From the NCBI GenBank assembly GCA_050010555.1, contig JBEKKV010000006.1, positions 1-63,790 on the forward strand: 63,790 bases of DNA, in the 5' to 3' direction. Positions 1 to 7,101 of the stretch are shown here, piece by piece; position 1 is the first letter of the stretch; every line of letters starts with the position of its first letter. The DNA is from JALHUB01 sp050010555 (GTDB lineage Bacteria > Chloroflexota > Dehalococcoidia > DSTF01 > JALHUB01). The notes beneath the pieces are model-generated. The model was not told where the DNA came from. It saw nothing but the letters and a program-made list of their open reading frames with translations, and did not search any database. The position numbers and the translations under genes are program-made.

Positions 1-192
1 GAGTTTGAGACAGAGGCCGGCCCCCTCGATGAGGAGCTGCGCCTGTGCTACGTCGCCGTCACGCGGGCGGTGGAGCGGCTCTACCTGACCTACACCCGCC
101 AGAGGCCGCGCAACGGGAAGACGCTCGCCGCCGAGCCGTCCCGATTCCTGCGGCGCATCCCTCGTGAACTACTAGAGCGCCGCGTGGCGTAA
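1..192 (+). CDS. UvrD/PcrA-like superfamily I DNA helicase, C-terminal 63 residues (5' truncated by window)
   Basis: The reading frame is open from base 1 and stops with TAA at 190-192. The residues LCYVAVTRAVERLYL match the conserved late motif (motif VI region, YVAxTRAxxxLxL) of UvrD/PcrA/Rep ATP-dependent helicases, and the distal RFLRRIP is typical of the region after it. In this family the arginine of the VTRA segment contacts ATP. The next gene is a primase 10 bases downstream, so this helicase probably belongs to the DNA replication/recombination block that follows. Only the tail is visible, so UvrD, AddA-like or mobile-element helicase subtypes cannot be separated. Confidence 0.75.
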   Translation, partial: EFETEAGPLDEELRLCYVAVTRAVERLYLTYTRQRPRNGKTLAAEPSRFLRRIPRELLERRVA

Positions 193-202
193 GGAGAATC
201 AC

Positions 203-1222
203 ATGTACGACGTACTTTCCATCCGTAGGGCGAGCCCCATCGAGGAGGTCGTCGCCTGCTCCGGAGTGACGCTCCGGCCAAACGGGCGGCGTCTCATCGG
301 TGTCTGCCCCTTTCACGCCGACGGCCGGCCCAGCCTAGTCGTCTACCCGCAGAACGACAGCTACTTCTGCTTTGGTTGCGGCGCTGGTGGCGACGTTATC
401 GACTTCGTGGCGCGGCTGAACGGCGTCGGCTTCCGAGAGGCTGCGGCGATCCTGTCCGGACCTTCGACGCAGTGCGAAAGCAATCTTGGTCACAAGATGG
501 TTTCTATTGCCACCCGGAGAGAGCACGAACCGCTTACCGAAAGCGAGAGGGCGATCATCGAAGCAGCCGCCGCTTTCTACCACGACGCCCTTCGGCACGA
601 TCGGAAGGCACTCGACTACCTGAAGGAAAGGGGCATCGACCGGGACACAGCCCGCCGCTGTCGCCTGGGTTTCGGTCGCCCCGGCCTTGCCGAGCACCTG
701 CGACGGCGACGCCTGAGCCTGGCCGCCGCCCAAAGAGTCGGGCTGCTCGCCGGAGACTTTGAAACGATGCTTGATCGCATCATCGTGCCAGACTTGCGCG
801 GCGGCAAGGCGACCTGGTTCACGGGCCGCGCGCTCCGGCAAGGAACGCCGCGCTACCTGAACCTGCGCCTGCCCAGACCGTTGCTCGGCCTCGATCTCGT
901 CCGCGGCGACGAGGTCGTCGTCACAGAAGGCCCCTTTGACTGGCTGACGGCCGTCCGATTGGGCCTGCCGGCGGTGGCGCTGCTGGGGACTCACGTCTCG
1001 CGGCAGACGGCGCAGGCGCTCGCCCGCTTCAGACGCGTGTACCTGGCGCTGGACGCCGACGAAGCAGGCTGCCACGCCGCCCTACAAATCGCCGCTAACC
1101 TCGATGGTCGAGGCGTGATCGTGGAGCTGCCGCCCGGCGTCCACGACCTGAACGACCTGGGGCGTCTTCGCAATGGACGGAAGGCGTTCCGGCGCTGCCT
1201 TGAGCTTTCCACTATTAGTTAA
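203..1222 (+). CDS. DnaG-like primase with CHC2 zinc finger and TOPRIM domain, short mobile-element type
   Basis: The 339-residue protein would make RNA primers on single-stranded DNA. The N-terminus holds a CHC2 zinc-binding motif, with C35, H38, C56 and C59 spaced as in DnaG. The middle has the RNAP-like primase core (DYLKERGIDRDTARRCRLGF). The TOPRIM domain follows, with the acidic VVVTEGPFDWLTA strand at about residue 232 and LALDADEAG at about 275. At about 340 residues it lacks the C-terminal helicase-binding domain of housekeeping DnaG (about 600 residues), as in primases of phages and conjugative elements. An AAGGAGAATCAC ribosome site precedes ATG 203. It sits between a helicase and a Rad52-like gene, which suggests element DNA replication or repair. 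Confidence 0.85.
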   Translation: MYDVLSIRRASPIEEVVACSGVTLRPNGRRLIGVCPFHADGRPSLVVYPQNDSYFCFGCGAGGDVIDFVARLNGVGFREAAAILSGPSTQCESNLGHKMVSIATRREHEPLTESERAIIEAAAAFYHDALRHDRKALDYLKERGIDRDTARRCRLGFGRPGLAEHLRRRRLSLAAAQRVGLLAGDFETMLDRIIVPDLRGGKATWFTGRALRQGTPRYLNLRLPRPLLGLDLVRGDEVVVTEGPFDWLTAVRLGLPAVALLGTHVSRQTAQALARFRRVYLALDADEAGCHAALQIAANLDGRGVIVELPPGVHDLNDLGRLRNGRKAFRRCLELSTIS

Positions 1223-1231
1223 GGAGAGGAC

Positions 1232-1990
1232 ATGGGACACCTTCGACGCCGCGTCCGCCCTTCGCGCCGCCTGACAATGCAGAGGCGGGCGCTGGAACCA
1301 GTACGCAAGGCGTTGCCCAGTGATGTTGGGGCCTTGCTGGCGCAGCCCCTGGACCTGGCTTTCGTCTCGGAGCGGGAACTCCGCGACGGACGGCTCATCC
1401 AGTACATCGAGGGCTGGGTTGTCATCAACCAGGCCAACCGCATCTTCGGCCATGGCGGCTGGGGCGCTGAGGTGGTCGGCGAGGTGACCTACCGGCCGGT
1501 GAGCCTGGTGGACCCAATGACGGACGCTCCAGCGGCGGTCGGCATGTACACCGCGACCGTCCGCGTGACCGCTCGCGGCTGCCCGCCCAAGGCCGACGTC
1601 GGCTGTGCCTTCGTCGCCGACGAGACGCCGGAGGCCCACGAGGCCGCCTACAAAGGAGCGGTGACCGACGCGCTGAAGCGGGCGCTGCGCCACTTCGGCA
1701 ACCAGTTCGGCAACGGTCTGTACGACCGCCGCAACGCCGTCGACACGGCCGCACCAAGGCCGGCGACGCCCACCTCTCCCGCCAGGCTGGAAGCGATGCG
1801 CGGTAAGGTGCTGGACTTGTCGCAGCGCCTGGGAGTGGACGAGGCGAAGGCCCACGCCTCGGTGGAGGAGCGGTACGGCCGGCCTCTCGACGAGCTCGGC
1901 GGAGAGCAGCTCGCCGCTGCGGTTCGCGCCCTGGCCGATCAGCTCAATCGCCGCAACGGCCAGCCCGCCGAGCGGCGTCGGGCCGCGTAG
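1232..1990 (+). CDS. Rad52/Rad22-like single-strand annealing protein
   Basis: The 252-residue protein resembles the Rad52/Rad22 double-strand-break-repair family, which anneals complementary single strands. The core runs from about residue 45 to 170: a YIEGWVVINQANRIFGHGGW segment, then a beta-rich part, then EAHEAAYKGAVTDALKRALR with HFGNQFGNGLYD, the family's signature Gly/Phe-rich end. The C-terminal third (about 175-252) is less conserved and charged. The start at 1232 is supported by AGGAGAGG eight bases upstream. An internal ATG at 1277 is possible. Bacterial members are mostly phage or mobile-element recombinases, which agrees with the primase before it and RadC after it. Confidence 0.8.
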   Translation: MGHLRRRVRPSRRLTMQRRALEPVRKALPSDVGALLAQPLDLAFVSERELRDGRLIQYIEGWVVINQANRIFGHGGWGAEVVGEVTYRPVSLVDPMTDAPAAVGMYTATVRVTARGCPPKADVGCAFVADETPEAHEAAYKGAVTDALKRALRHFGNQFGNGLYDRRNAVDTAAPRPATPTSPARLEAMRGKVLDLSQRLGVDEAKAHASVEERYGRPLDELGGEQLAAAVRALADQLNRRNGQPAERRRAA

Positions 1991-1992
1991 CC

Positions 1993-2208
1993 ATGGTCAT
2001 CGCTTACAGAAACCCGGTGCGGCTGATCCAGACCCGCACCGGCCCGCGCTACGTGGTGCAGGTGCCGGAGCCCCTGAGCCCCATCCCCGGCTGGCGCGCC
2101 TACTCTGTGCTCGCCGTGGGGCCGAACGGAGACCCGCCCCTGCACCTCACACTGTACGAGCGAGTCGATGGCCACCTGGAGGCGCCCGATGGCCCCCAGG
2201 CGGCGTAG
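1993..2208 (+). CDS. small hypothetical protein
   Basis: The 71-residue product starts two bases after the Rad52-like gene and overlaps the start of radC in another frame, so it lies tightly inside the same operon. It has no signal peptide or membrane segment. The sequence has a beta-rich look (RYVVQVPEPLSPIPGWRAY). I recognise no family. Tight spacing and codon usage like its neighbours support a real gene, but no function can be proposed. Confidence 0.5.
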   Translation: MVIAYRNPVRLIQTRTGPRYVVQVPEPLSPIPGWRAYSVLAVGPNGDPPLHLTLYERVDGHLEAPDGPQAA

Positions 2209-2713
2209 CCTCGCCACCGAGACGACCTCTCTGTCGCCCGAAGACGCCGACGTGCTCCGACTCGTGCAGGAGAACCTGCGCCTCCTGTCGGAGCTGCGAT
2301 CGCGCTATCGCTCCGCCTCTCGCGGCGGGCCGAACGGCCGCCAGATGCGCTCGCCCCAGGACATCGCCGACCTCCTCGCGCCGGAGATGGAGATGCTGCC
2401 GCAGGAGCAGATGCGGGTGATCCTGCTGGACAGGCGCAACCGCGTGCTGGACGTCGTCATGGTCTACCAGGGCAGTGTGAGCACGGCGGTGGTGCGGATG
2501 GCGGAGCTCTTCCGCGATGCCATCGTCGCCAACGCCCCAGCCCTGATCCTCGCCCACAACCATCCGTCGGGAGACCCTGAGCCAAGCCCGGAGGATATCC
2601 AGATGACCTCCGACGCCGCCCAGGCAGCGAAGCTCCTCGGCATCGACCTCCTGGACCACATCGTGATCGGGCAGGGGCGATTCGTCAGCCTGAAGGAGCG
2701 GGGCGTCTTCTGA
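2168..2713 (+). CDS. radC: RadC-family JAB/MPN domain protein
   Basis: The 181-residue protein has the RadC metal-binding signature HNHPSGDPEPSPEDIQMT (about residues 126-143), the JAMM/MPN pattern HxHPSGDPxPSxxD. The upstream QEQMRVILLDRRNRVL strand is also characteristic. The family is still called a DNA repair protein, although its role is unsettled and a metal-dependent hydrolase activity is inferred. At 181 residues it is shorter than chromosomal RadC (about 220), lacking most of the helix-hairpin-helix region, as in RadC copies on mobile elements. Its start overlaps the preceding gene by 41 bases. An alternative in-frame ATG lies at 2189. Confidence 0.85.
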   Translation: MATWRRPMAPRRRSLATETTSLSPEDADVLRLVQENLRLLSELRSRYRSASRGGPNGRQMRSPQDIADLLAPEMEMLPQEQMRVILLDRRNRVLDVVMVYQGSVSTAVVRMAELFRDAIVANAPALILAHNHPSGDPEPSPEDIQMTSDAAQAAKLLGIDLLDHIVIGQGRFVSLKERGVF

Positions 2714-2728
2714 CGGCGCGACGGACAG

Positions 2729-2757
2729 TTGCCAAATGCTGACAATTGCCATATAAT
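2729..2757 (+). promoter_or_regulatory. Sigma-70 type promoter of the Phd/VapC pair
   Basis: TTGCCA (2729-2734) and TATAAT (2752-2757) are separated by exactly 17 bases, a near-consensus promoter. It lies between radC and the antitoxin start at 2794. The hexamer TTGCCA also recurs at 2746-2751 within the spacer. Confidence 0.8.
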
Positions 2758-2761
2758 ACTT

Positions 2762-2779
2762 TAGACCAGCATAGACCAG
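2762..2779 (+). promoter_or_regulatory. Putative antitoxin operator: two TAGACCAG repeats
   Basis: TAGACCAG occurs at 2762-2769 and 2772-2779, repeated with a 10-base period, one helical turn. The repeats lie just after the -10 element and before the antitoxin ribosome site (CGAGGTGC). Phd/YefM antitoxins autorepress by binding repeats in this position. That this is the operator is inference. Confidence 0.55.
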
Positions 2780-2793
2780 AACCGAGGTGCGCC

Positions 2794-3033
2794 ATGAAGC
2801 AGGTTGGAGTTTACGAGGCGAAGACCCAGCTCCCTCGCCTCCTTGACGAGGTGGAGCAGGGCGAGACGATCACCATCACCCGCCACGGCCGGCCTATCGC
2901 CCGCGTCGTACCCATCCGCGGCCGACAGCGGAGCGTGCACGAGGCCATCGAGGCCCTGGAAGCATTCCGTCAGGGTCATACTCTCGGTGATCTCACCATC
3001 AAGGAGCTTATCGAGGAAGGGCGGCGTCACTAA
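2794..3033 (+). CDS. Phd/YefM-family antitoxin
   Basis: The 79-residue protein starts at ATG 2794, preceded by a GAGGTG ribosome site. An upstream in-frame start (2746) lies inside the promoter and was rejected. The N-terminus (VGVYEAKTQLPRLLDEVEQG, then ETITITRHGRPIARVVP) is the Phd/YefM DNA-binding fold. The C-terminal helix ending IKELIEEGRRH would bind and neutralise the toxin. Its stop overlaps the toxin start (TAATG), so the pair is translationally coupled. It probably represses its own promoter through the TAGACCAG repeats. Confidence 0.9.
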   Translation: MKQVGVYEAKTQLPRLLDEVEQGETITITRHGRPIARVVPIRGRQRSVHEAIEALEAFRQGHTLGDLTIKELIEEGRRH

Positions 3034-3443
3034 TGCCGTTCGTTCTGGACGCTTCGGTCGCGCTAGCCTGGTGTTTTCGCGACGAACAGAACGCTTACGC
3101 CCACCGGATGCTCCGGCGGCTGGACGATGAATCGGCTGTCGTCCCCAACATCTGGCTACTGGAGGTAGCCAACGGTCTGCTGATCGCCGAGCGGCGCGGC
3201 CGTCTCAGTCGAGCAGAGGCAGCGCAGGTCGGCGGGGTTCTCGCAGACCTCCCGATCACCTGGCAAGAAACGAGCATCGAACAAGCGCTCGGCTCGGTGC
3301 TGGAGCTGGGAGAGGCGCACGGGCTCAGCGCCTACGATGCCGCATACCTCGAGCTGGCAATGCGAGACGGTCTGCCGCTGGCGACGCAGGACAAGGCCCT
3401 TCGCGCGGCTGCTGAGCAGGTCGGGGTGTTGTCGGTGGACTGA
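3033..3443 (+). CDS. VapC-family PIN-domain toxin ribonuclease
   Basis: The 136-residue PIN domain protein has the acidic residues expected for the metal site: D in FVLDASVALAW near residue 6, E in LLEVANGLL near 44, and D in LSAYDAAYLELA and ATQDKAL. VapC toxins cleave RNA, often initiator tRNA or rRNA. The one-base overlap with the Phd-type antitoxin makes a canonical type II module. A perfect terminator hairpin follows 28 bases after the stop, so this is a self-contained transcription unit, probably stabilising the surrounding mobile region. Confidence 0.9.
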   Translation: MPFVLDASVALAWCFRDEQNAYAHRMLRRLDDESAVVPNIWLLEVANGLLIAERRGRLSRAEAAQVGGVLADLPITWQETSIEQALGSVLELGEAHGLSAYDAAYLELAMRDGLPLATQDKALRAAAEQVGVLSVD

Positions 3444-3471
3444 TACCAGCCCAAGAGTAAGAGAGAATCAC

Positions 3472-3499
3472 AAAGGCGCTCTCCGTGGAGAGCGCCTTT
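3472..3499 (+). terminator. Rho-independent terminator after vapC
   Basis: A perfect 13-bp inverted repeat, AAAGGCGCTCTCC / GGAGAGCGCCTTT with a 2-base centre, lies just after the toxin gene and before the next ribosome site. It ends in a T-rich tract and could work in both directions. Confidence 0.85.
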
Positions 3500-3525
3500 C
3501 TCTATCCCGGAAAGGAGCAAGCTTG

Positions 3526-4032
3526 ATGCAACGTATGGTCATTCGCGCCGCAGGCTTCACCGCGACGGTGGACGCCTGCGCTCGAGACGGGGGACAGCTC
3601 TGGTTCTTGTCCCTGTTGGGAAGCCAGCAGGCCGTGCGCGCCCTTTGGGCCCGGCTGGTGAAAGGCGAGACGGCCTACCTCGGCGAGGACGAGTTGACCG
3701 GCGGCTCACCCTGCTGGCTGGCCCGCGAGGCGTGGGGCACGTGGCGATTCCACGGCTGCCGCCTCCCCTCCGGCACCAGCAAGCCGTAGTAGGCGGAGCC
3801 GGAGGGGAGGCCTACGCCTGCGACCGCCGGGAGTTCCTGCTCCTGGCCCGCAGCGAGGAGGAGGCGCCCGCCCTCCACTACCGCTTCCTGAACCGACGGC
3901 TCGATTTTGCCGCTGCACCCGTCCTGGGCCGACTGGCTGTGGGAGCGGGGGCAGGCCAGGAATTACAGCCGGACCTGGCGAATCACCGACAATGTTGGCC
4001 GGGAACGACTTCTTGGGGAGTTGGAGTTCTGA
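3526..4032 (+). pseudogene. Frameshifted gene of unknown function (about 168 codons in three frames)
   Basis: ATG 3526 follows GGAAAGGAGC. The first frame gives 87 residues (MQRMVIRAAGFTATVDA...) and stops at 3789. Protein-like sequence continues in another frame (AYACDRREFLLLARSEEEAP, about 3811-3905). It then moves to a third frame (PSWADWLWERGQARNYSRTW ... LLGELEF) that stops at 4030-4032. The three pieces join into one soluble, Trp- and Arg-rich protein. Two indels, at about 3785-3805 and 3905-3920, break it. It may be a decayed element gene or carry sequencing errors. I do not recognise the family. Confidence 0.6.
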
Positions 4033-4214
4033 TAGGGCAACAATACGTCAGGGAATACGCGAGCGGCAGCGAAGTTGACATCGCGGTAGCAGACCTCGAC
4101 GTGGTGCTGACTTACGTCCTGCAACTGCTAACGGAGCGAGGTCATGGGCGTAGGCTCGCTTTCAAAGGTGGGACTGCTCTCAGGAAAGTCGTTTTCGGGT
4201 CGGTTGGCCGCTTC
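4026..4214 (+). pseudogene. AbiEii/AbiGii nucleotidyltransferase toxin, N-terminal remnant
   Basis: The plus frame here reads REYASGSEVDIAVADLDVVL then LLTERGHGRRLAFKGGTALR then KVVFGSVGRF. That is the start of an AbiEii-type toxin: an N-terminal helix pair, then the nucleotidyltransferase FKGGTALRK motif. The family would continue with S/R-x-DLDF, but here sequence similarity stops at about 4209, abutting the stop of the minus-strand AbiEii gene at 4217. No clear start codon remains. It is a remnant, probably cut by arrival of the complete AbiE module next door. Confidence 0.65.
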
Positions 4215-4216
4215 TG

Positions 4217-5101
4217 TTACCAGGTGCGCTGCACGGGATCCCATCGAGCATCAGATGGGGTTGTCCCCGCCAAGATCGGATTGAGAAACGCCGCCGCCTG
4301 TTCGTGTCCCACCGACATGTCAGGATCCAGGCCGACCTCGGCAGCCATCCTCCGGTACGCAACACGCCACTGAAGCGGCGGTGCGGGAAGCACAGATGGC
4401 AGCGTATGGGTATCACGGGCAGCGAATGTAGCCTCAAGGGCTCGCCTCAGGCGGCCAGCCCGGAAACTGAAGAGCGACCCCATCATAGCGAGGTCGAGAA
4501 GGTCCTTGACGCGGGTGCTCGGGCGGCCGCCGACGTAGGTCCGCGTGTAAGCGTGAACCTTCTCGGCGACATGCTGTTCCAGAGGCAACGCCGGCACTTC
4601 GGCGGGAGGGATATCCGCGAAGCTCAGTAGATCTGGCCCGCGCACGAGCTCTGGATCAGCGACCACGGGGTCCCCGAAGCCGACGTCGACCGTCACGTCC
4701 TCAAACACGCGCCCGCCGAGCTCTGCGACAACGTGGTACCGCACCGCGACACCTTCCAGCATCGCATCGAGCTTCCCTGTCCGCTCGATGACAAACGTGA
4801 AGTAGTCGCCAAGGTCGAGCGACTGTGCTGCAAGAAAGTCGGCCGTTGCCGCCTCCTCGTTATCTTGGCGGCCGAGATCGAGATCTTTCGTGGTGCGAGA
4901 CCTGGCTCCCAGGCGAAAGAGGAGGGCCGCCGCACCCTTGACGACCCAGCGGTTCGGAGCCACGACCACCAGGCGCGCCATCAAGCGATCGAAGACCACG
5001 AGCTTGCGCAGCCGCATCAGTGGGACATCTGTCTCCCTGGCCATCGTCAGGAGTCGCTGTTCGAGAGCCCTACGGAATGCGCCGGGAGTGGCGTATTTCA
5101 T
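4217..5101 (-). CDS. AbiEii/AbiGii-type nucleotidyltransferase, type IV toxin
   Basis: The 294-residue protein has the polymerase-beta-like nucleotidyltransferase signature WVVKGAAALLFRLGARSRTT then KDLDL (about residues 52-76). Here GGTA is replaced by GAAA, and DLD supplies two metal-binding aspartates. The later motif LPLEQHVAEKVHAY then STRVKDLLDL is the conserved C-lobe of the AbiEii superfamily. Members modify RNA or proteins, blocking growth or phage replication. It overlaps the upstream antitoxin-like gene by 4 bases (5098-5101), so the pair is translationally coupled. Confidence 0.8.
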   Translation of the reverse strand: MKYATPGAFRRALEQRLLTMARETDVPLMRLRKLVVFDRLMARLVVVAPNRWVVKGAAALLFRLGARSRTTKDLDLGRQDNEEAATADFLAAQSLDLGDYFTFVIERTGKLDAMLEGVAVRYHVVAELGGRVFEDVTVDVGFGDPVVADPELVRGPDLLSFADIPPAEVPALPLEQHVAEKVHAYTRTYVGGRPSTRVKDLLDLAMMGSLFSFRAGRLRRALEATFAARDTHTLPSVLPAPPLQWRVAYRRMAAEVGLDPDMSVGHEQAAAFLNPILAGTTPSDARWDPVQRTW

Positions 5102-5736
5102 TGCCGAAACCTGCGAAGCGCTTCCTCGATCAGTGTTGCCACTCGCCTTCCGCGTGCGACGGCATCCTGCCGCAGTTGTCGCGGGGTGGCCAGGCCGCGC
5201 TCAACCGCCTGAATGACAGCCATCTCGACCTGTTCCGGCGCTATCCCCGTCTCGGCTGCGTCGAGGATGCTGCGCGTGGCCGAGGTGATGGCTATACTAT
5301 CGCGCACGACCACGTCTTCCGACCTTGGTGATCGAGCAGTGGTGTGGACCTTAACACCGGGGAGCGTGAGGACGTTGCGCCGCGACCGAGGAACAGTAAG
5401 GTGTACCGCATCCGGTATCACGTCGCTGAGGTCGAGCAGGTCAAGTGCGCTTTCGTGCGAGACGACGGCTACGTCTTTCCCCACTGCGAGCCAAGCGGCG
5501 AGCACATGCTCACGCGGCGACGCCGGATACTCGCGAAAGCGATACAGTCCCCGACGTACTCTGATGAACCGGCCGCTCTTCACGTGATGCGAGACGAGTG
5601 ATCGGCTAAAACCAGAAACCCGGGCTTGCTCAGCCGTGAAGTAGCCACCCTGCTCTGAGGCGATATCGAAGAGTCGGGCGCGATCCGGTTGGGAAGCGGG
5701 TCGGCGGGTGCGCGATGCGGCCTTGATGTCACTCAT
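5098..5736 (-). CDS. AbiEi-family antitoxin / winged-helix transcriptional regulator
   Basis: The 212-residue protein begins with a winged-helix domain (DIASEQGGYFTAEQARVSGF then SRSLVSHHVKSGRFIRVRRG then LYRF, about 23-70), the usual N-terminus of AbiEi antitoxins. The C-terminal part (VLAAWLAVGKDVAVVSHESA, LDLLDLSDVIPDAVHLTVP) is the AbiEi C-terminal domain. AbiEi proteins repress their own operon and counter AbiEii. A perfect GTCAAA-n5-TTTGAC palindrome overlaps the -10 directly upstream. The ATG lies about 7 bases after the -10 with no ribosome site, so the mRNA is probably leaderless. Confidence 0.8.
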   Translation of the reverse strand: MSDIKAASRTRRPASQPDRARLFDIASEQGGYFTAEQARVSGFSRSLVSHHVKSGRFIRVRRGLYRFREYPASPREHVLAAWLAVGKDVAVVSHESALDLLDLSDVIPDAVHLTVPRSRRNVLTLPGVKVHTTARSPRSEDVVVRDSIAITSATRSILDAAETGIAPEQVEMAVIQAVERGLATPRQLRQDAVARGRRVATLIEEALRRFRQ

Positions 5737-5738
5737 AG

Positions 5739-5772
5739 GTCAAACTATATTTGACATTCCGATGACATGCAA
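5739..5772 (-). promoter_or_regulatory. Leaderless promoter and palindromic operator of the AbiE-like operon
   Basis: On the minus strand, TTGCAT (5772-5767), a 17-base spacer and TATAGT (5749-5744) form a promoter. The start codon lies only 7 bases beyond the -10. The -10 sits inside a perfect inverted repeat, GTCAAA-CTATA-TTTGAC on the plus strand (5739-5755). That fits AbiEi autorepression by blocking the polymerase. Confidence 0.7.
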
Positions 5773-5923
5773 GTGGGGCGACAGAGGTGTGGAGGCAAAA
5801 CGCTGTCCGTAGCTGTTCCCGCTGCCTGTATTCGCAAGTCATGGGCGGGGCCTGACAGCGCGGCTGTTCTCATGGCGATACCGACGAAACGCGCTTCACA
5901 CGGGGCCGAGCTTGGCTGCGGCC

Positions 5924-5973
5924 AGTCCAATGGCGCTCCCACTCCAGTCCAATCTAGGGCATTCTAGTCCAAT
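5924..5973. repeat. Three phased AGTCCAAT motifs
   Basis: AGTCCAAT occurs at 5924-5931, 5946-5953 and 5966-5973, spaced 22 and 20 bases, about two helical turns. The complement ATTGGACT recurs at about 6106 and in a denser cluster at 15115-15154. Regular phasing suggests a protein-binding array. The partner is unknown. Confidence 0.4.
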
Positions 5974-6717
5974 TCTGCCCTCCGACCTGAAGGGGATAAC
6001 TCAACGCCTGTATCCACGGGGTTCGCCAGAAGTGGCTGCCGGCGCAGTGCCGGCGGTCGCTTCTCCGAATCCAGCGACGTGCGGGACACTACTGGCCGAA
6101 GAGGGATTGGACTGAAATTGGACCAAAATATGACCGTGGCTAATATACTCTTTTGACTTGTTACTTATACTTCGACTACTTCGACTCTCTCGCCAGCAGA
6201 GACTGTGCCCTTACACCACCGCCAGTTGGTAGCGGTCAGATACTTCTGAAACAAGGTACTCTTGCTACTCACTCCCCCTCCGTTTCCTCATCCCACGAGA
6301 CTCTCCGCATGTTTGCGATTTCTGGCTTGCTTGTGAGCCTCAGGCTTAGGTTGGAGAAGTGAACGATGTCATAGGGTCGGTCTCTGCCGTAGCGCTTTGT
6401 GTAATGATTCGCTCGCCTTATGTTGTAGTGTGTTCGAATCAGCATTTCGAAGGGAACCTTGTACCGACACCCTGCATCGCGAAGCTAGCCTCCTCGACCG
6501 AAGTCATCATGGAAGACTCTTGTCCTTGTTTGAGGGACCTTGTCCTGTCATCAACCATGCTCGTCAATCGAGTACTCTCAAGAGGGTGCCTACAGACTGC
6601 CGGCTATCGATGTGTTGAAGTTGGCTAGCATACATTTCCTCCAGGACTTCCGACAATATGGCTCGGCAGACAGGGATGTAGCACGCCGCTGTCTCGGCTG
6701 ACTAGTGTCCTCGTGAC

Positions 6718-6870
6718 GTGGACGCCCTGATCCTCGGCTATAAGGACCAGCTGGCGCGGGAGCACCTGGTCATCACCAAACGGCTGATCAAGGCCAACCT
6801 GTGGGGACCAAAAACCTCATCCGAATCTGACTGGATGAACAGAGACCGCGTCCGTGCGAGCCTCACCTAG
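6718..6870 (+). pseudogene. Short coding-like fragment of unknown origin
   Basis: A 50-codon frame from GTG 6718 encodes DALILGYKDQLAREHLVITK RLIKANLWG, then a less protein-like tail, ending TAG 6870. The helical, amphipathic composition looks like the end of a real protein, but no start signal or partner sequence is visible. I do not recognise the family. It may be debris of an inserted element. Confidence 0.25.
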
Positions 6871-7101
6871 CGGGCCTAGGAAGTCCATCGGCACGGATCA
6901 CAGCCATATGGATCGAATTCTTGGGCCCTACAGCTTGTCAAGGAGCGCGACGATGCCAGCGCTTCCTCGCGTACCAGCCGCCGATGCTCGACTTTCGGGC
7001 ACTTGACTGCGGCACGGGCAAGTGCGACTCTTGTGACTCACCGCCGGCCCGGGGTCGCCAGCGGTGGCGTAGCGCGCCTCACAATTACGGGGAGGTCCGG
7101 C

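Larger units (their letters stand above)
5773..7101. other. Gene-poor stretch of a mobile region
   Basis: No convincing complete gene is visible in these 1.3 kb. They hold three AGTCCAAT motifs about 20-22 bases apart (5924-5973), with the reverse motif ATTGGACT near 6106, an AT-richer segment around 6120-6180, and one short coding-like fragment (6718-6870). Short open frames here lack ribosome sites and protein-like composition. Confidence 0.6.
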
